NCBI GenBank assembly: GCA_034006985.1
Contig: JAVERT010000013.1
Coordinates: 1 to 64,000, forward strand
Length of the DNA: 64,000 nt
Direction: 5' to 3'
Origin: Gudongella sp034006985
GTDB lineage: Bacteria; Bacillota; Clostridia; Tissierellales; Tissierellaceae
Each line of letters begins with the position of its first letter. Position 1 is the stretch's first letter. Both the position numbers and the translations under genes were made by a program. Shown one piece after another: positions 61,658 through 64,000 of this stretch. The notes under the pieces are model-generated. The model worked only from the letters and a program-made list of their open reading frames with translations, had not been told where the DNA came from and made no database searches.

Positions 61658-62794
61658 TTGATAATTGAAGGAATAAAACTTATTAATTTTAGAAATTACA
61701 ATAATCTAAGTGTATTGTTTAATCCAAATATTAATATAATGGTTGGTAGGAATGCACAAGGCAAAACAAATTTATTAGAAGCAATTTATATTTGTTCTAC
61801 AGGAAGATCTTTTAGAACATCAAGAGATAAAGAAATAATCAAATTTGAAAAACAGGAAGCTTATATAGGAGCAAATTTAAAAGTAGGTGAGCTTGAAAAA
61901 TTTACTGAAATAAAATTTGATAAAGAAAAAAGCAAGAGGATAAAGGTCAATAAGATAGAGCTTAAAAGTTATAAGGAATTAAATACTGGATTAAAGGTTG
62001 TAGTTTTTTCACCAGAGGATTTAAAACTTGTAAAAGATGGTCCTAGTAACAGAAGAAATTATCTTGATTCAAGTATATCTCAACTTAAACCTCTTTATTA
62101 TTATAATTTAAATAGATATTATAAAATACTTATACAGAGAAATAATCTATTAAAATCTATAAAATTTAAAAGCAGTTTACCAGATCTAATTGAAGTATTT
62201 GATATTCAAATGGCAAAACTAGGATCTTTGATAATTTTAGAAAGAGAGAGTTATATTAATAGATTATTGATTGAAGCTAAAATTAATCACAATATTATTA
62301 CTAAAAACACGGAAACCTTAGATATTGATTACTTAAGAAGTATAGAAAATGGAAAATCTTTAATAGAAATTGAAAAACAATTTTTAGAAATCCTTAAATT
62401 AAGCAGAAAAAAGGATATTGAATTAGGAACTACGACTAAAGGACCACACAGAGATGATTTTAGTATATTAATAAATGGAAAAGACTCTAAAATATATGCT
62501 TCACAGGGTCAACAACGATCGATTGTATTAACATTAAAACTTTCAGAAGTTGAAATAATTAAAAGAGAAACTGGTTATAATCCAATTCTTTTATTAGATG
62601 ATGTCTATTCTGAGCTTGATGAAGAGAGAAGAATTCATTTAACTAAATTATTTAGTAAAATGCAAACCTTTATTACTCTTACTGATGCTGTAGATATAAA
62701 TGGTTTAGATGGATATGAAAAAGAATTTTTTTATATAAATAATGGATGTATATATAATGGAAAAAAGACTTGGAGGGAAGTAAATGGCCAATGA
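61658..62794 (+). CDS. recF: DNA replication and repair protein RecF
   Basis: This 378-aa SMC-like ATPase has a Walker A motif GRNAQGKTNLLEAIY, signature region around GQQRSIVLTLKL, and Walker B LLLDDVYSELD. It loads RecA at gaps with RecO and RecR. It begins at TTG, preceded by AAGGAG at eight bases. Its last 11 bases overlap the start of gyrB. Confidence 0.95.
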   Translation: MIIEGIKLINFRNYNNLSVLFNPNINIMVGRNAQGKTNLLEAIYICSTGRSFRTSRDKEIIKFEKQEAYIGANLKVGELEKFTEIKFDKEKSKRIKVNKIELKSYKELNTGLKVVVFSPEDLKLVKDGPSNRRNYLDSSISQLKPLYYYNLNRYYKILIQRNNLLKSIKFKSSLPDLIEVFDIQMAKLGSLIILERESYINRLLIEAKINHNIITKNTETLDIDYLRSIENGKSLIEIEKQFLEILKLSRKKDIELGTTTKGPHRDDFSILINGKDSKIYASQGQQRSIVLTLKLSEVEIIKRETGYNPILLLDDVYSELDEERRIHLTKLFSKMQTFITLTDAVDINGLDGYEKEFFYINNGCIYNGKKTWREVNGQ

Positions 62795-64000
62795 TATAAA
62801 TGAAAATGGAAATGGCAGGCATTATACTGCCAGTGATATTCAGGTTTTAACAGGACTTGAGCCGGTAAGGAAAAGACCCGGTATGTATATCGGTAGTACA
62901 GGACCTAAAGGATTGCATCATCTTGTTTACGAAGTTGTGGATAATAGTATAGATGAAGCTTTAGCTGGAATTTGCGATAAAATTAGTATTGTTATAGAAA
63001 AAGATAACTCTGTAAAAGTAGATGATAATGGTAGTGGTATTCCCGTAGAAATTCATCCACAAACTGGAAAATCAACTGTAGAAACTGTATTGACTATACT
63101 TCATGCAGGAGGAAAGTTTAATAATTCTGCATATAAAGTATCAGGAGGTTTACATGGAGTTGGTGTTTCTGTTGTTAATGCACTTTCAGAATGGCTAGTT
63201 GCTGAAGTAAAAAGAGATGGAAATGTATATAGGCAAAGGTTTAAAAGAGGAGAACCAGATGGTGAACTAGAGATAGTTGGAAAATCAAATACGACAGGTA
63301 CCATGATTCATTTTAAGCCAGATTATCAAATATTTGAAATTCTTGAATATGATTTTGATACATTGAAAAATAGATTTAGAGAGATGGCTTTTTTAAATAA
63401 AGGTATAAAAATATCATTAGTTGATGAGAGAACAGGACATCACAAAGAATTTCATTATGATGGTGGAATCAAATCTTTTGTTGAGTATATAAATAAAAAT
63501 AAAAATCCTATTCATAAGGATGTTATATATTTTGAGGCTGATAAAGATTTTACTACTGTAGAACTTGCAATTCAGTATACCGACGGTTATAGTGAAAATG
63601 TGTTTACATTTGCAAACAATATTGGTACAGCTGAAGGTGGTACTCATCTTTCGGGGCTAAGAACTGCTTTGACAAGATGTATTAATGATTATGCGAGAAA
63701 ATACAATTTTTTAAAGGAAAAAGATGATAATTTATCTGGTGAGGATGTTAGAGAGGGAATAACTGCTATTCTTTCTGTAAAACTTCCAGAACCTCAATTT
63801 GAAGGACAAACTAAGGGAAAACTTGGAAATAGTGAAATAAGAGGAATAGTAGAATCATTGACAAATGATTTTTTAAGTAATTATCTAGAAGAAAATCCTA
63901 AAATTTCTAAAATAATATTAGATAAAGCTATCAGTTCAAAAAGAGCAAGAGAAGCTGCTAGAAAGGCAAGAGATTTAACTAGAAAGAGAAGCATTTTTGA
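62784..64000 (+). CDS. gyrB: DNA gyrase subunit B (5' part, cut by window end)
   Basis: The first 405 codons are present and open to the end of the window. The GHKL ATPase domain is clear: EPVRKRPGMYIGS, VVDNSIDEALAG, DNGSGIP, HAGGKF and GGLHGVGVSVVNALS. The transducer domain follows. Gyrase introduces negative supercoils. GGAGGG precedes the ATG, which lies inside the end of recF, so translation is coupled. Confidence 0.95.
   Translation, partial: MANDINENGNGRHYTASDIQVLTGLEPVRKRPGMYIGSTGPKGLHHLVYEVVDNSIDEALAGICDKISIVIEKDNSVKVDDNGSGIPVEIHPQTGKSTVETVLTILHAGGKFNNSAYKVSGGLHGVGVSVVNALSEWLVAEVKRDGNVYRQRFKRGEPDGELEIVGKSNTTGTMIHFKPDYQIFEILEYDFDTLKNRFREMAFLNKGIKISLVDERTGHHKEFHYDGGIKSFVEYINKNKNPIHKDVIYFEADKDFTTVELAIQYTDGYSENVFTFANNIGTAEGGTHLSGLRTALTRCINDYARKYNFLKEKDDNLSGEDVREGITAILSVKLPEPQFEGQTKGKLGNSEIRGIVESLTNDFLSNYLEENPKISKIILDKAISSKRAREAARKARDLTRKRSIF

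Noticed and set aside
1..64000. tRNA or rRNA genes and CRISPR arrays
   Set aside because: I saw no cloverleaf-type sequence with a T-loop signature, no rRNA sequence and no regular direct-repeat array in the window; a dedicated scan could still find a missed RNA.

Overview
The window looks like the replication-origin region of a low-GC Gram-positive anaerobe of the Clostridia/Tissierellia kind. This rests on the AT-rich composition, strong AGGAGG ribosome binding sites, the dnaA-dnaN-yaaA-recF-gyrB order, a WalRK regulon with YycH/YycI, Soj/Spo0J partition genes with Spo0J-type parS sites, and fermentation-type genes. No species name can be supported from the sequence alone.

Layout. 1-127: right end of an IS21-family element with the last codons of an istB-like gene. 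128-596: no gene; a cluster of GTGTAC/GTACAC half-sites. 597-3331: divergent arsenic locus (methyltransferase, ACR3 pump, ArsR; ArsC). 3346-5498: Lrp regulator and kynureninase, bracketed by a direct repeat of the arsC 3' end. 5622-8518: a decayed lipoprotein-like ORF coupled to a small alarmone synthetase, then a large secreted DUF1566 protein. 8780-12183: DEAD-box helicase, GNAT, DUF2200, and two small membrane-anchored proteins. 12258-16116: rlmH, tpx, surE, htrA, walJ. 16210-24396: a catabolic island made of a formyltransferase/ADP-forming acyl-CoA synthetase fusion, an SNF amino-acid symporter, an aminotransferase and a LeuA-like lyase, divergent from a FlK-like thioesterase and a MerR-XRE-cupin regulator. 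24423-29796: yycI, yycH, a secreted protein, walK, walR. 29882-32791: yybP-ykoY (Mn2+) riboswitch and P-type cation ATPase. 32913-33383: YbaK. 33554-43971: allantoin catabolism (PucG, NCS1 permease, AllB, AllC, a cupin, AllE, PucR) with an LctP-type permease. 44086-50131: M23 endopeptidase, lipid kinase, DUF4446, cysteine desulfurase-like enzyme, FchA, PhzF. 50149-58266: parB, parA, rsmG, mnmG, mnmE, jag, yidC, yidD, rnpA, rpmH with three parS sites. 58267-58754: oriC. 58755 to the end: dnaA, dnaN, yaaA, recF and the start of gyrB.

How the parts fit. The genes left of the origin run leftward and those right of it run rightward, as expected for divergent replication from oriC. The WalRK regulon, normally contiguous with walJ, htrA and rlmH in Firmicutes, is here split by the 8-kb catabolic island. 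Within the island, uptake (SNF), transamination, a C-C bond-forming or -breaking DRE-TIM enzyme, thioester hydrolysis and an ADP-forming acyl-CoA synthetase suggest an energy-yielding amino-acid breakdown route. The fusion of an apparently intact PurN-like formyltransferase domain to the synthetase is the most unusual gene seen. The allantoin genes would release ammonia and carbon from allantoin, but no urate oxidase or ureidoglycolate-consuming enzyme is present here. FchA could connect to folate one-carbon flow.
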